This document shows positions 10,330 to 20,659 of a DNA stretch of 64,000 bases, in pieces. A program made the position numbers and the translations under genes. The notes under the pieces were generated by a model, which saw only the letters and a list, made by a program, of their open reading frames with translations, did not search any database and had not been told where the DNA came from. Location of the stretch: positions 34,651,424 to 34,715,423 of the forward strand of contig JAKSZT010054304.1 in the NCBI GenBank assembly GCA_026826555.1. The letters run 5' to 3'. Position 1 is the stretch's first letter, and each line of letters starts with the position of its first letter. The stretch comes from Tolypeutes matacus. Lineage: Eukaryota > Chordata > Mammalia > Cingulata > Chlamyphoridae.

Positions 10330-11549
10330 GTCTTCTATTTTCTTAGTATGGCTCGTAATTTTTTTGCTGGTGCTTAGGCATCTGGATAGTTTGTATTTTA
10401 CTTAGATGCTCTATCTCTTTTTTTTTTATGGGGTTTTAGTGGCAGGAGGCTTTGAATTACCATAGCTCTTTGATTTTTGGCTCAACCTTGATTGTTAGGA
10501 TTGTTCTGCTGGTTGCTCAAAACTGGGCACTGGACCCAGTAATTGGTTGTAGAGTCGTTTCCTAGGGCCTTGTGCAGGGAGGCTATAGAGGCCAGGAAAA
10601 GCCTCTCTTGCTTATTAATTTTCTTATGTGCACTTCCTTGGTCTGCCAGGAGATGGCGCTTGTTGGCAGCTCTCAATTCAATGCCTGGTCGGAGTGTATT
10701 TGTTGTGACACAGACCAGATTAATGTGATAGAGCTTCCTGTCTGGGGGCTAGGATCCCTGTGATTCAAACTTTCTGAGACAGTTCTCCAGACTTCTCTCG
10801 TAGCGCCCCCCTTTTCCCAGCTAGGAAATATTTCCACTTCCTTCTGAATCCTCAACAATCAGTCCCTGTTAGTAGAGGAGGAGATTGGGAGGTTTGTATA
10901 TCTTTAGCCCCTTGCAGGCTCCAAGGCAAACAATGGCGCAGCCCCACCCAGCCTGGAAGGGCTCTCGGGACAGGGCAGACCAAACCTGGGAGTCCAAAGC
11001 AGGGACAGGGCAGACCAAACCTGGGAGTCCAAAGCAGGGTCAGCCCCAGTCTCTCTCTCCCCTCTCCCGTGGAGTCCTCAACAATTAGTCCAGGCTAGAA
11101 GAGAGGGAGGTTGGGAAGGTCGGATTTCTCCAGTCCTTTCTAGGCTCCCAGGGCAAACCACCATGTGGTAGGGTCTGTGGGGCTCTGCAGCCCAAATTTC
11201 AGGTCCGAACCTGAGTCAGCCTAAGGCTGTATCCCTCTCTCTCCCCTTTCCGGGAGTGGCAGATCCCTGAAGCCCCCTTTGTCTGTGGTCGCAGGCCCAG
11301 GGGCCCGAGAATTTTGAAGAGTGTGGGGGAGGGTGCCGGCAGCAGCAGAAGCTGCTACTTGCAACCCACAGTTCTATGGTCACGATTTCCCTCTTCTGTC
11401 CCTCTGTCCTCTGGGTGGTGTGCAGCCTTCACCTGCTGTCCTAAACCCTAGAAGATCTTTTTCGGGGCTGTTTCAGTTTGTCCTCTAGCCATTTTCTGGA
11501 GAAGAGATTCCCGTGTCTTACTAGTCCGAAAATCATGTTCTTGAAACTC
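10330..11549 (-). promoter_or_regulatory. LINE-1 5' UTR / internal promoter region
   Basis: This is the GC-richest part of the element, upstream of ORF1 on the - strand, with a length typical of a mammalian L1 promoter. It contains a 35-bp perfect tandem duplication (10969-11038). The 5' junction is set by the target duplication at 11550; near it lies a GAAAATGGC block like the AAGATGGC starts of many L1 families. Promoter activity is inferred from position only. Confidence 0.65.
10969..11038. repeat. 35-bp perfect tandem duplication in the L1 5' UTR
   Basis: Units 10969-11003 and 11004-11038 are identical and each begins GACAGGGCAGACCAAACC. L1 5' UTRs often carry tandem monomers; here there are only two copies and they have not diverged. 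Confidence 0.9.
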
Positions 11550-11562
11550 GTCTTCTTCTCTT
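11550..11562. repeat. L1 target-site duplication, 5' copy (13 bp)
   Basis: Identical to 5185-5197. On the - strand it is the last casein codons before the L1 5' end. Confidence 0.9.
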
Positions 11563-11790
11563 AACGCACTCTGTGCACGCACAGCAAACCTGAGATACTT
11601 TCTTTTTTTGAGGACTTCCTCAGTGCTGTCTGGTTCATTTTTACTCAATTCTGGATAACCAAGAGGAAGTTTAGGCCTGGCAAGGGCCACAGCCACAAGG
11701 CAGGTAAAGATGAGAAGCCTCATGTTTGTCAACCAGAAGGAGATATGGGAGATACTGGGAGGTCTCAGATGCAAGTTTTTGTGTCTTTGT
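11550..11790 (-). pseudogene. CSN1S1P: CSN1S1 retrocopy, segment A: 5' UTR, signal peptide, first exons
   Basis: Alpha-s1-casein is a secreted milk phosphoprotein that binds calcium phosphate in micelles. The - strand ATG at 11723 follows GTTGACAAAC, close to the remembered casein 5' UTR end CTTGACAACC. It opens MRLLIFTCLVAVALA, one residue away from the human signal peptide. The mature start RPKLPLGYPEL follows, then a block EVLKKRKYLRFAV that resembles bovine EVLNENLLRFFV. In caseins the signal peptide and mature N-terminus lie on separate small exons; here they run on without introns. The frame stays open for 58 codons up to the L1 junction. The 5' limit near 11790 is estimated from usual UTR length. 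I see no promoter, and the other segments are broken, so it is a pseudogene. Confidence 0.9.
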
Positions 11791-11827
11791 GGAGTTTAAA
11801 ATGGTTACCCTCTTAAAGCTACTTTTT

Positions 11828-11860
11828 TATTTTTTATTTTAAAGGTGGTACCAAGGATTG
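11828..11860 (-). mobile_element. 33-bp remnant SINE insertion with 12-bp target duplication
   Basis: AAGCTACTTTTT occurs perfectly at 11816-11827 and 11861-11872. Between them lie a T-rich run and AGGTGGTACCAAGGATTG, which matches the 3' end of DAS SINEs. It reads as an extremely 5'-truncated SINE (- strand). Confidence 0.75.
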
Positions 11861-11872
11861 AAGCTACTTTTT

Positions 11873-12142
11873 CAGTGACATTGTGTGGAAGATAAACACT
11901 GCAGACCATTGCCAGCAACTCTTGAGAATGGCAATTCAACCCTGACTTTATATCATGTTTAAGTTAAAACCTAGAATTGTGTGTGGAAACATTTAGGGCA
12001 ACCATGCCTTGGGCAAGGAAAAGCAATATATTATGTCCTGTGTGGTTCCTTACACTAATGGTAGTGTAGCTTAGCTTTTGAAGAACTGTTGTGACTGGAA
12101 TGCTCTGTTATGCACAAAACATAAAAGGTGGGTTAGAGAAGG
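11873..12142. other. No gene or repeat recognised
   Basis: Ordinary AT-rich intergenic sequence. I see no open frame of note and no familiar repeat. Confidence 0.5.
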
Positions 12143-12310
12143 GAACCAACATTTTTGTATGCCAGCTATGTGCCAAGCACTAAGTTAGGAGCTTGCATAT
12201 TTCATTGTGTTCTATCTTTGTAAAAACCACTTGGTATTACTATCCACGTTTCAGTGATACCAAAACTGAGACTCAGAGGAGTCCCAAAGGCTACTTAGGG
12301 GTTTAAGTCC
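12143..12310 (+). repeat. MIR/L2-type relic
   Basis: TATGTGCCAAGCACTAAGTT followed by a CCAAAACTGAGACTCAGAGG block matches the right half of the old mammalian MIR consensus. Confidence 0.8.
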
Positions 12311-12539
12311 TAGCACAGGTTACCTCACACAACACTATACAGTTTTTTCCACCACCCTTCTGCTTCTCTGCACAGGGGATATATTGGACAAATTTGAAAA
12401 TACATCAAAAAGTATTGGATTTTTTGCAATGGTCTGCATATTGGCTATCTTTATTTCTTTGGCTAGAATCATATTAGAATCTGCTTAATAAATACATGTA
12501 CATTTGTAGGAAATAAAGTTTGGCAGAATTATTACTCTT

Positions 12540-12750
12540 TGGGTAGTGGAAAGACTGGTCTTTGTACTCAGGAGGACCTGGGTACTATGCCCTTGAGCAA
12601 GTTACTTTTTGAATGTCATTCTTCTCTTTTGTTAAAAAGGAATAACAACATCATGATGGCAACCTTTCAAAATTGGAGAATCAATTAGAAATAACGTATG
12701 TGAAGTGCCTAGCACAGTGACTGGCATGTAGCCAGCAGGTTTTACTATTG
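12540..12750 (+). repeat. MIR relic
   Basis: The order is that of a MIR: a GGACCTGGGTAC block, CTTGAGCAAGTTACTTTTTG, a GGAATAACAACATCAT block, then AGTGCCTAGCACAGTGACTG. It has diverged moderately. Confidence 0.85.
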
Positions 12751-13059
12751 ATATGCATAAGGATCTATTTGTTGAGGCTGCTATGTTTGTTCATTATGGA
12801 TAGTCAGCTGAGCTTCTAAAAGTCTGTATTTACTCCTGTGCTCACACTGCAAATATTTCTGGATATGCAAACCAATTGGATATGGTAATGATTATTCAAG
12901 TATTTTTTTTTACTTACGTGTATAGGAAATCAATAAAAATGTCCATACAAAGATTTATGAACTCTGTTTATATATATAATATATATGGACTACATATTTA
13001 TCTATTTTCTGTAAGAATTCAGAAAACTTTATAATATTGGTGGATTCTCTCTTTCATGA
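12751..13059. other. No gene or repeat recognised
   Basis: AT-rich sequence with a short TA-rich run near 12970-12990. Nothing else stands out. Confidence 0.45.
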
Positions 13060-13860
13060 AGAGTCATTTCATTAAAAAAATTTCATTTTGCACATTTCAT
13101 ATATACACAAAAGAAATTATGTTACAAAGAATGCCACATACCCATCAGCCATTTTTAGTGATCATAAAGATTTGCCACATTTATTGTATCTATCCTTTTG
13201 TTTTGATTCTTTCCTCCCTTTTAAAATAAAAAAATCTCAAGAATGTTAAGGCAAATCCTAGGCATCATGTTACTTCACCCCTATGTGTTTCAAAATGTGT
13301 CTAAGGGCATTTTCTTCATACCAACAATGTTGTTGTTATATACTTAACAAAATTGGCAATAACTCTGTGGTATTATCTAATCCTCAGTCAGTAATTAAAT
13401 TATTCCAGTTGTTTCAAAATTGCCTTAACATGAACTCCACAGGTTGCATTTAGTTAAACCTCTTAAATCTTTTATTGATTTACTTGTTTGAAATATAGAG
13501 CAGCTCCCTTTTTCCATAGGCCCCTTCTTGGATTTGAGCAGAAATGGGCAGTTTATGGATCTGTTTCTTGTGATGTTTAACTTGTTCCTCTATTTCTCTA
13601 TTTCTTACAAATAGAAGTTACATCTAGACTAGTGGTTTGATTATATTTAGGTACAGTTTTTTGACCACAAATACTCAAAGATGATACTGGGTGTTTGATA
13701 AGAAGGCTCCAATGTCTAGTTGTCCTATTTTTAATATTGCTAAAATTAACTAGTGGATTCAGGTACTGACAGCCTGATCCCTCCATTGTTGGTCATTGTC
13801 TGATATTATTTTATTAGGAGTGGCAAAGTGGTGCATTTCTAATTTTATCATTCCTTAAAA
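13060..13860. repeat. Ancient LINE-1 3'-end-like repeat
   Basis: Blocks such as GCACATTTCATATATACACA, CACATACCCATCAGCC, AGGCATCATGTTACTTCACC, and later TAGTTGTCCTATTT and GGTCATTGTCTGATATT follow the order of an old L1M-type 3' region that I remember. It is strongly diverged. I do not assign orientation or subfamily. Confidence 0.55.
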
Positions 13861-13889
13861 AACAAAAACAAAAAACAAAAACAAATAAC

Positions 13890-14440
13890 TAACAAAACAG
13901 TTTTACTGAAGTATGATTGATTTACAACAAAGTGAACAAATTTAAAGTACACAACTTGAAAAGTGTTGACATATATACACCAGTGAAACCATCACCACAA
14001 TCAAGAACATTTAAACCTCTCCTATGCTCCCCTATAATCTTTATTTTTATTTTTTTTAAAGATTTATTTTATTTTTAAAATTTATCTCGCCTTTGCTGCT
14101 TGTGCTTGCTATGTCCATTTGCTGTGTGTTTTTCTGTGTGTTTGTCTCCTTTTGTTGCATCATCTTGCTGTGTCAGCTTACCGTGTAGTGCAGGCCATCA
14201 GCTCACCATGCTGTGTGGGCCGTGCCAGCTTGCCTTCACCAGGAGGCCTTGGGAATTGAACCTGGGGCCTCCCATATGGTAAACAGGAGCCCAACCACTT
14301 GAGCCACATCCGCTTCCCACCCCCTAGAATCTTTTCCATAGTCTCACTCTGCCCCTGTACTGTTCCAGGCAACCACTGATCTGCTTTCTGTTACTATAGA
14401 TTAATTTGTATCTTTCCTGTTTTTTTCTATGTGTCTTATC
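13890..14440. repeat. L1M 3' UTR fragment split by a SINE
   Basis: Bases 13890-14045 (GTTTTACTGAAGTATGATTG, CACAATCAAGAACATTT) and 14326-14440 (GGCAACCACTGATCTGCTTT) are two consecutive parts of a familiar old L1 3' UTR. The SINE at 14046-14325 separates them. Confidence 0.75.
14046..14325 (-). mobile_element. DAS SINE, about 280 bp
   Basis: T-rich left end, a middle made of TGCTGTGT-type words, then GGGAATTGAACCTGGGGCC and TTGAGCCACATCCGCTTCCC at the right: a full SINE on the - strand. CCCCTATAATCTT on the left and CCCCTAGAATCTT on the right look like a target duplication with one mismatch. Confidence 0.9.
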
Positions 14441-15199
14441 AGCCTCATGAAATGAAACAGTAGTTGTTTACTAAGTAAGAATAATCTTAGGAATCATTCA
14501 TCAATAGCATAATAATGCTAAAAGCTAAAATAAAAAAAAAAACCCACACATTAAGTTTCTAGTTAACTGGGTAATATATGATTGATATAGTAAGCAACAG
14601 AGAAATTAAATGGTTCCTGAGCTTCCCAGCACTTCTTGAGCATTAACTTTTTCCCATGAAGTTATTTGAATTATATTCTCCTTTTTCTCCTACACATAAC
14701 TTACAAATCTGCAGGATCTGAAAGATAATAATAAGACAGGGATTTATCCATTTCCCTTTGTTGCTTTAACTATCCAGGCTTGGCTGCTTGCATTATAATA
14801 AAATATACAAGATAATTGCTGGCATCTACACAAAGCATTTTTCCTCTTTATTGAAACTGTAAACAGAAAAAATTGTTCTTTCCTTTCCAATTCTTTGATT
14901 TCAATTCATTTTTAGCTAAGTACCTCATGAAGAGCAGAGTATAAGGTGTCTTTTTCACTTCCTTATGTGGCAGACACATGAACTGTGGAATAAAGATACA
15001 TGGTTCAGTGGGACTAATGAATTTCAGGCAGCCTCACTCAGTTCTGAGAGCAAGGAATACATTCTAATCAAAGGTGCAGCTCATACAGATTGGTGGGGGT
15101 ACCCTGGGAAGACAGAAACCTGGTGAGGGGCAAATAAAATGCTAAAGCTATTGGGAAGATAATCTGACAGTGCAGTAGGAAACAAGTCATTTCAAAATG
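14441..15199. other. No gene recognised
   Basis: AT-rich, with a poly-A run near 14530-14543. No convincing open frame and no repeat I can name. Confidence 0.45.
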
Positions 15200-15800
15200 A
15201 GTGCAATGTGAATATGACAGCAGCTTAATTTAAAAATCCACCCCCCCAAACTCTTACAAACCAGACTAATAAGGATAATGAAGGAAAAGTCCAGGGATTA
15301 TATCTTTTATAAAACAAATTGATAGGGAATTCTCCCCAAATCTCAGAATATGGGTGTGGCCCAACTACCAACCACAATGGGACCTGCAGAAGCTGGATTG
15401 CTTGGAAGGCTGGTAATGGCTATAATTAAAGTGGACATTCTCTCTGGAGCACTGAACTTCACCCCATGCCTCAAAGCATTGCTCTGGGAAACATCTAGGA
15501 AAAATTAGCACTCACAAACAAAATCATAAAGTAAATAAGGAAATGAAGCACCAGAAATGAAAGTCTGCAGAAACAACATTCACCAAAATCAGACCTGCAA
15601 AGACCTAGGAATATAAAACCACATTTAATGAGTTAGAGAAATGCAAAAGGATCCTATAGAGATGAGAAAGGAATAAGAGATCATAAAGAACACCCAAGAA
15701 GATTTTTAAAGAACCAGAATAGAACTTCCAGAAATAAAGAATATAATAAAAATTTAAAACTCAACAGATGGGTTAAATAGCAGATCAAACCAACTGAAGA
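15200..15800 (+). repeat. Ancient L1M, 5' UTR/ORF1 region
   Basis: The A-rich + strand sequence with AGAACCAGAATAGAACTTCC followed by an AACTCAACAGATGGGTTAAA-like block matches the start of old L1 ORF1 coiled-coil regions. No frame is open. Confidence 0.55.
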
Positions 15801-16085
15801 AAGTCAGAGCCAAAAACCAGGAGATGTGAGGATGGAAGAAAGTGGTTGGAGTTAAGAGGTTGGAGTGATGAGAGGAAGGAGCCAGAAGCCAAGAAATATA
15901 GTTGGTTTCTAGAAGTTATAAAAGGCAAGGAAACAGATTCTCTTCTCTGAAGTCTCCAGAGGTAATGCAACCGTAGTAAACCCTTGATATTAGATTTCTG
16001 ATCTCCTGAACTGTAAGAGAATAAATGTGTGCTCTAAGTCACTAAGTTTGTGACATTTTGTTATAGCAGTAATAGGAAACTAATA
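15801..16085 (+). repeat. Old LTR relic (ERVL/MaLR style end)
   Basis: A GGAGCCAGAAGCCAAGAAAT block, then AACTGTAAGAGAATAAATGT, CTAAGTCACTAAGTTTGTG and GGAAACTAATACAT is the typical 3' end of an old LTR-type repeat inserted in the L1M. Subfamily not assigned. Confidence 0.65.
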
Positions 16086-16097
16086 CATCCTTCTTTC

Positions 16098-16126
16098 AGT
16101 TTTGTTTTGTTTTGTTTTGTTTTTTG
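16098..16126. repeat. (GTTTT)n simple repeat
   Basis: Several consecutive TTTTG units are visible. It is probably the A-tail of a retroposon read on the other strand. Confidence 0.8.
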
Positions 16127-16251
16127 CATCTTTACAATGAGGCATGTTGTGTAGAGTTTGGGATTCCAGCTTTTCCAGGGAAACTGAGTAGTCTTTTATG
16201 AAATCCCCCCTCTGGGAGAGCCTGAGGCTTGAATCTCCTCTTTGGTGCCCT

Positions 16252-16325
16252 GCACAGCCATCTGGAGGATGCTCAAGGGTCTAGAGCTGCACAGCCATCA
16301 AGGAGATGCTCAAGGGTCTAGAGCT
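16252..16325. repeat. 37-bp tandem duplication
   Basis: Units 16252-16288 and 16289-16325 both begin GCACAGCCATC and end GGGTCTAGAGCT. They differ at only a few adjacent bases. Confidence 0.88.
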
Positions 16326-16329
16326 TTAT

Positions 16330-18720
16330 GGTGGAAAATCACTTTGGCATTCACTCAACTCCCAGTTGCTTTATTTTTGGCACATACAGTTTTCCTCCCT
16401 TTCTGCCAGCTCAGCAATGCTTTTACCAAACATGTGCTAAATATTTTATTCAACGCTTTATCTGTTTCAATTAGGCAGGTTTTTCAGGGTATGAAGTCTG
16501 TCATAATGCTGGAAATGGAAGTCTAGGGAGTCTTTCACAATTATTATTAAAAATTATTCCTCCTGCCTCTGAGGCAAGGTACACGGGCTTCATCGCGTTA
16601 GATCTCTCTCACTGGCCTCTGGAGCCTGGCAGTTCTAAAGTCAGGATTTCTCAGTTGACCTCTTATCCAGGAAGAGAGAGAACTTAAATACTAATGACTT
16701 ATGCCATGGACTCATTAGAGACTGTTTTTCTAAACAATTCATTATGTGCTATTCATACAGTATTTCCTGGGAGGGAAGAATTTGGCAGCCAAATTGCACT
16801 TGAGTAAATGGTTATTGAAACTGACCCTGTTTATACAATTGTAATTATCTGGTGAATAGTTCTTAAAGCTTTTAGTAGTTTTCTTCTTTTTATTCTCTAA
16901 ATGCAAAGAAGTCTGGAGGAGGGATGTAAGTTACACCTGCTGTTGCTGTGCCTTTCCCAGAAGCTTTTTCTTTCCTCTTTCTCTTTTTCCATTTGTAGTT
17001 TTCTAGCTAATTTACTCAGGCCTTCCCTGTTGCTGAATATGTCAGAAAAAAAAAATCCTGGAAATCATAGAAAGAAATGATGAGGTAGGGGTGAGGAAAA
17101 GAGGGTAACAAAATAAATTAGCTTGATGGTTGTTATATCTCACCTTTAATCACCCTTATTAATAAGGAGAACCTGGTATTCAGCAATACCTTAAAGCCAA
17201 GCACAATACTGCTAAGAGTTGCATTTTAAAAAATTTTGCCCGTAATAGTATTAGTTTGGTAATGCTTTTAATAAAGAAGTCATTGTGGTTGAGTCACAGA
17301 TAATACACTTTTTTAAAAAGTGCATTTTCTCTAAGGATGTCAAGAAAAACCACTAAAAATGCTTGGGAAATAGAAAAAGGATAAATCCAATTAATATCTG
17401 AGCAGTCACAATGTTCCCATTTTAATGTAAGTGGCAAAAGTGAAATAAATATGTGTGATGTTTTTAGATTGCTGAGGAGTTTAGTGACATAACCTGGGAA
17501 CATGGAAAAAATGCAAATGAATATAATTGTATTTTTTGATGAACTCTGAAGATTTTCTCTGGGGAGTCAAGTAATTAGAATTAGAAAAAATACTATTTAA
17601 AATGCATATATATCAATTAAATTTGGAGGAAACCCAAATTTGGGGTTATAGTTTATACTTCATCAGAAAAATGACTACATGCTCAATTTATTTGATATTG
17701 ATGAAGCAATCTGAAAAAGAGTTGTTGCTGTAGCAATTGTGTATAGCTCTTGAAAAAATATTATGTGGTATAATTAATGGCTTTCAATCTTGTTCTACAG
17801 TGAATATAAAAGATTATTTATATAAAATTTTCATTTTTTGAAGAACTATTTTACTATTTAAGTTCAGAGGGAAAACTCTTTCTTGTAAGTAGAAGAAATT
17901 AGTTTTCTGCATTTTTCCTTTTACCACTTATTATATTCTATGATTCTACCATGTCTTTTTAGATGGCTTTTTTATTTCTCAACTAAGTTCCTCTATTATT
18001 TCTAGTATTACATAATGTTAAACCCTACAAAACCCAAATAGATTTATTTCCTGTTTGCAAAAATGTTTTATTTGTTATGTCCTTTATGATTTGAAGTAAT
18101 GAAAACTGAAGGCAGTAGTCAAGAAAGGGCTTTAGATAATTTCAGTATAATGCTTTCATGAGTTTTTTGTGTCTCATCCTGAATACACTTTAAATTTTAT
18201 TTATCTATCCTTGAACTGCTTTTGCACACTGAATAGTCTTTGCCTGGAGCTGATGCAGCTAATTCAGAACCATCAGTTGAATTATAGTCAAATTGTTCCT
18301 TCCAATATGCCTTATTATGTACTTCTATTTGGTGAATTTGAGGTAATGCTAAGAACTTTCTGAAGATATTGCTGATTCTAGTTCCCATCACCTCAGTGCA
18401 TCTGAATAATTATTACAATGGGAGCACCTTAAACAAACTAACTCTGCTTATATGGCCCACTGGTTTAGCCAGGCTCTCCATCCTTCAGTAAGACACAGTT
18501 TGATGCCCACAGATTCTAAATCCCTATGGCTAGTGCACTGTACACCAGTGTATCCACTTCTATTCTCACCTGTTCTTTTATATTTATTAAGGGTCAGTTT
18601 GGCTGTTCCAAGTGAAATTCTTAAAGTTAAATGCTAAAGAGAAAAAGGGTTCAATCTTTTAAGGAGTAAAACATTACTTGTGAAGGAAATAATTATTCTA
18701 GTATTGGCTTTGGAAAGTTA
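16330..18720. other. Unassigned AT-rich sequence
   Basis: About 2.4 kb without a supportable gene, RNA gene or repeat. The short open frames in it look random in composition. Confidence 0.5.
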
Positions 18721-18724
18721 GAAG

Positions 18725-19080
18725 GTAATGTAAAACATCTACAGACAGTTGAGGCTCCAATTAATGACCTGGAAGATAAATTCCAAGAAATATATCAAAG
18801 CACAGGGTAAAAAATATGAAATGGTAGGATCATGATGGAAAAGTAAAATATTTGGAAAAGAGATACAAGTGTTGTAACATGCATTAGTCATTCCAGAACA
18901 TAAAAAATAAGGATGGATGGAAAAGAGGCAATATTTAAAACAAATCTTAGAATAAAAAAATTCCCAGAAAAACAGAACAGATATCTTAACCAAAACACTA
19001 TACTGGCATCACACTTCTAATATGCAACAAAGGAAGTCAGAAGAGAGTGGAATAATATTTAAAAATGGCTGAGAATAATA
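18725..19080 (+). repeat. Ancient L1M ORF1 fragment
   Basis: The run AATGACCTGGAAGATAAATT, a block of lysine codons, then GGAAGTCAGAAGAGAGTGGA and a weak AATATTTAAAAATGGCTGAG matches the old L1 ORF1 region (compare the METMEARRQW-type segment). All frames are broken. Confidence 0.6.
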
Positions 19081-19354
19081 AGCTATGCTATGCTATGCCA
19101 TGGTAACAAACAATCCCCAAATCTTGGTGGCTTGAAGGAAATCTTATTTCTTATTTTTGCTACATGTTCTCCATGGGTTGGCATGAACATTTGCTAATGG
19201 AAGATCAATTTTAACATATGCCTCCACAATTCCATTTCATTCATCAAAGCAAGTCATTGGCAATGCTAATAATAGAAAATGTGGAATTTATGGTTAAATT
19301 CATTTAAACAAATATGGACATCGTAAATTGATAAAAGGAACACTATATGAAAAA

Positions 19355-19425
19355 GATATATACATATATATATATAGTATATATATCCATCCATCCATCA
19401 TACATACATACATACATATGTATAC
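19355..19425. repeat. (TA)n / (CATC)n / (CATA)n microsatellite
   Basis: Compound simple repeat: a run of TA, then CCATCCATCCATC, then CATACATACATACATA. Confidence 0.9.
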
Positions 19426-20001
19426 AATACTGGTGGAAAAGTAATGAAAATTCATAAAGGTTATAAATTGTGAGAAAGCAAGAAACCAGAGAGGGAAGGA
19501 AGCTACCAAAGATAGTGACTGCTTCAAGGGTATCTGCTGATACTTGATGTTTTAGAAATTACACTTTAACATGCCACATGTAGGAGACAGGAGGCAAATC
19601 ATGGGATTCATTTAAGGTAGATGATCTAAGATAAAGCTGGAATCCACAAAAGGTGGCATTCTCAGTCATCTAACTTGGAATAAAAAACTTGACCCATAGA
19701 GAAACACAGTAAAGGAATTCTTACAGCTTAGTTTTGGTTCTGAGTAGGTAAAAAACATAATCAATTGCAAAATAAAGGAAGATGTAAATGATCATGAGTC
19801 ATCTGAATAGATGTAGGCACAGAAAGAATCACAAAGTTTGCAGATATTTGAGTTCATATGCACAAGATATATGAACCTTTAACATATTTAAAGAAACAAA
19901 AAGAGGTATATTTAAATTATGGCCAAAGAATAAGGGACTATCAAAAATGACCAGCCAGGTTGTAAAATAGCCATATAGAATTCATAGAGATAAAAGTTTT
20001 A

Positions 20002-20176
20002 GGGAGCAGAGGTGACTCAGGCGATTAGGCACTTCCCTCCCACATCTGAGGTCCCGGGTTTGGTTCCCGGTGCCTCCTGAAAAGACCAGGACACAGCAAA
20101 TGCAAAACAACAAGGGGTTGGGGAGAAATAAATAAATAAAATAAATCTTAGGAAAAACAAACAAACAAACAAAAAC
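20002..20176 (+). mobile_element. DAS SINE
   Basis: GGGAGCAGAGGTGACTCAGG head, B-box-like GGTTTGGTTCCCGGTGCCTC, then an A-rich tail with AAATAAATAAAAT. AAAAGTTTTA before it and AAAACTTTTA after it may be a target duplication with one mismatch. Confidence 0.9.
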
Positions 20177-20262
20177 TTTTAATAACTGAAATGAAAACTT
20201 ACATATGATTTAAACAGATGTTTAGACATAGCTGAAGAAAGAATGAACAAAAATAGATTTAA

Positions 20263-20624
20263 GGGAAGTGAATGTGGCTCAAGTAGTTGGGTGCCTGCCT
20301 ACCACATGGGAGGTCCCAGGTTTGGTTCCTTGTGCCTCCTAAAGAAGACAAGCAAGACAGCGAGCTGATGTGACAGGCTGGCATGGTGAGCTGATGCAAC
20401 AAGATGATGCAACGAGGAGACACAATGAGGAAACACAATGAGAAACACAACAAGCAGGGAGTGGATGTGGCTCAAGCAATTGGGCGCCTCCCTCCCACAT
20501 GGGAGTTCCCAGATTCAGTTCCTGGTGCCTCCTAAAAAGAAGAAGAGTAGACACAGACAGACAGCGAGCACAAGCAATGAAGGGGGTAGGGTGAGAGAAA
20601 TAAATAAAATAAATCCTAAAAAAT
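20263..20624 (+). mobile_element. Head-to-tail dimer of DAS SINEs, one insertion
   Basis: The first monomer (20263-20455) has GTGAATGTGGCTCAAG and runs to AACACAACAAGCAGG. The second (20456-20624) restarts at GGGAGTGGATGTGGCTCAAG and ends in an A-rich tail. There is no target duplication between them, but AATAGATTTAA flanks the pair perfectly at 20252-20262 and 20625-20635. The pair therefore moved as one unit. Confidence 0.88.
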
Positions 20625-20659
20625 AATAGATTTAACAAGAAAGAAAGAAATGGGAAATA

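Larger units (their letters stand above)
5198..11549 (-). mobile_element. Full-length LINE-1, 6.35 kb, inactive
   Basis: On the - strand this holds a 5' UTR of about 1.2 kb, ORF1, ORF2, a short 3' UTR with AATAAA, and poly-A (poly-T at 5196-5208). A 13-bp duplication (5185-5197 and 11550-11562) bounds it, so it is a complete target-primed insertion and not truncated at the 5' end. Both ORFs are broken by stops and frameshifts and a SINE sits in ORF2, so it cannot move by itself. It inserted in the same orientation as the casein retrocopy. Confidence 0.92.

Noticed and set aside
11448..11774. 108-codon frame with a signal peptide as a real secreted-protein gene
   Set aside because: Its first part is alpha-s1-casein from a processed copy and its end is L1 5' UTR. 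The rest of the casein copy has stops and frameshifts. Kept only as a chimeric-frame finding.
20002..20110. Free-standing tRNA gene from A- and B-box-like words
   Set aside because: The words belong to the tRNA-derived head of a SINE followed by an A-tail. No cloverleaf or CCA-end structure, and there are many copies.
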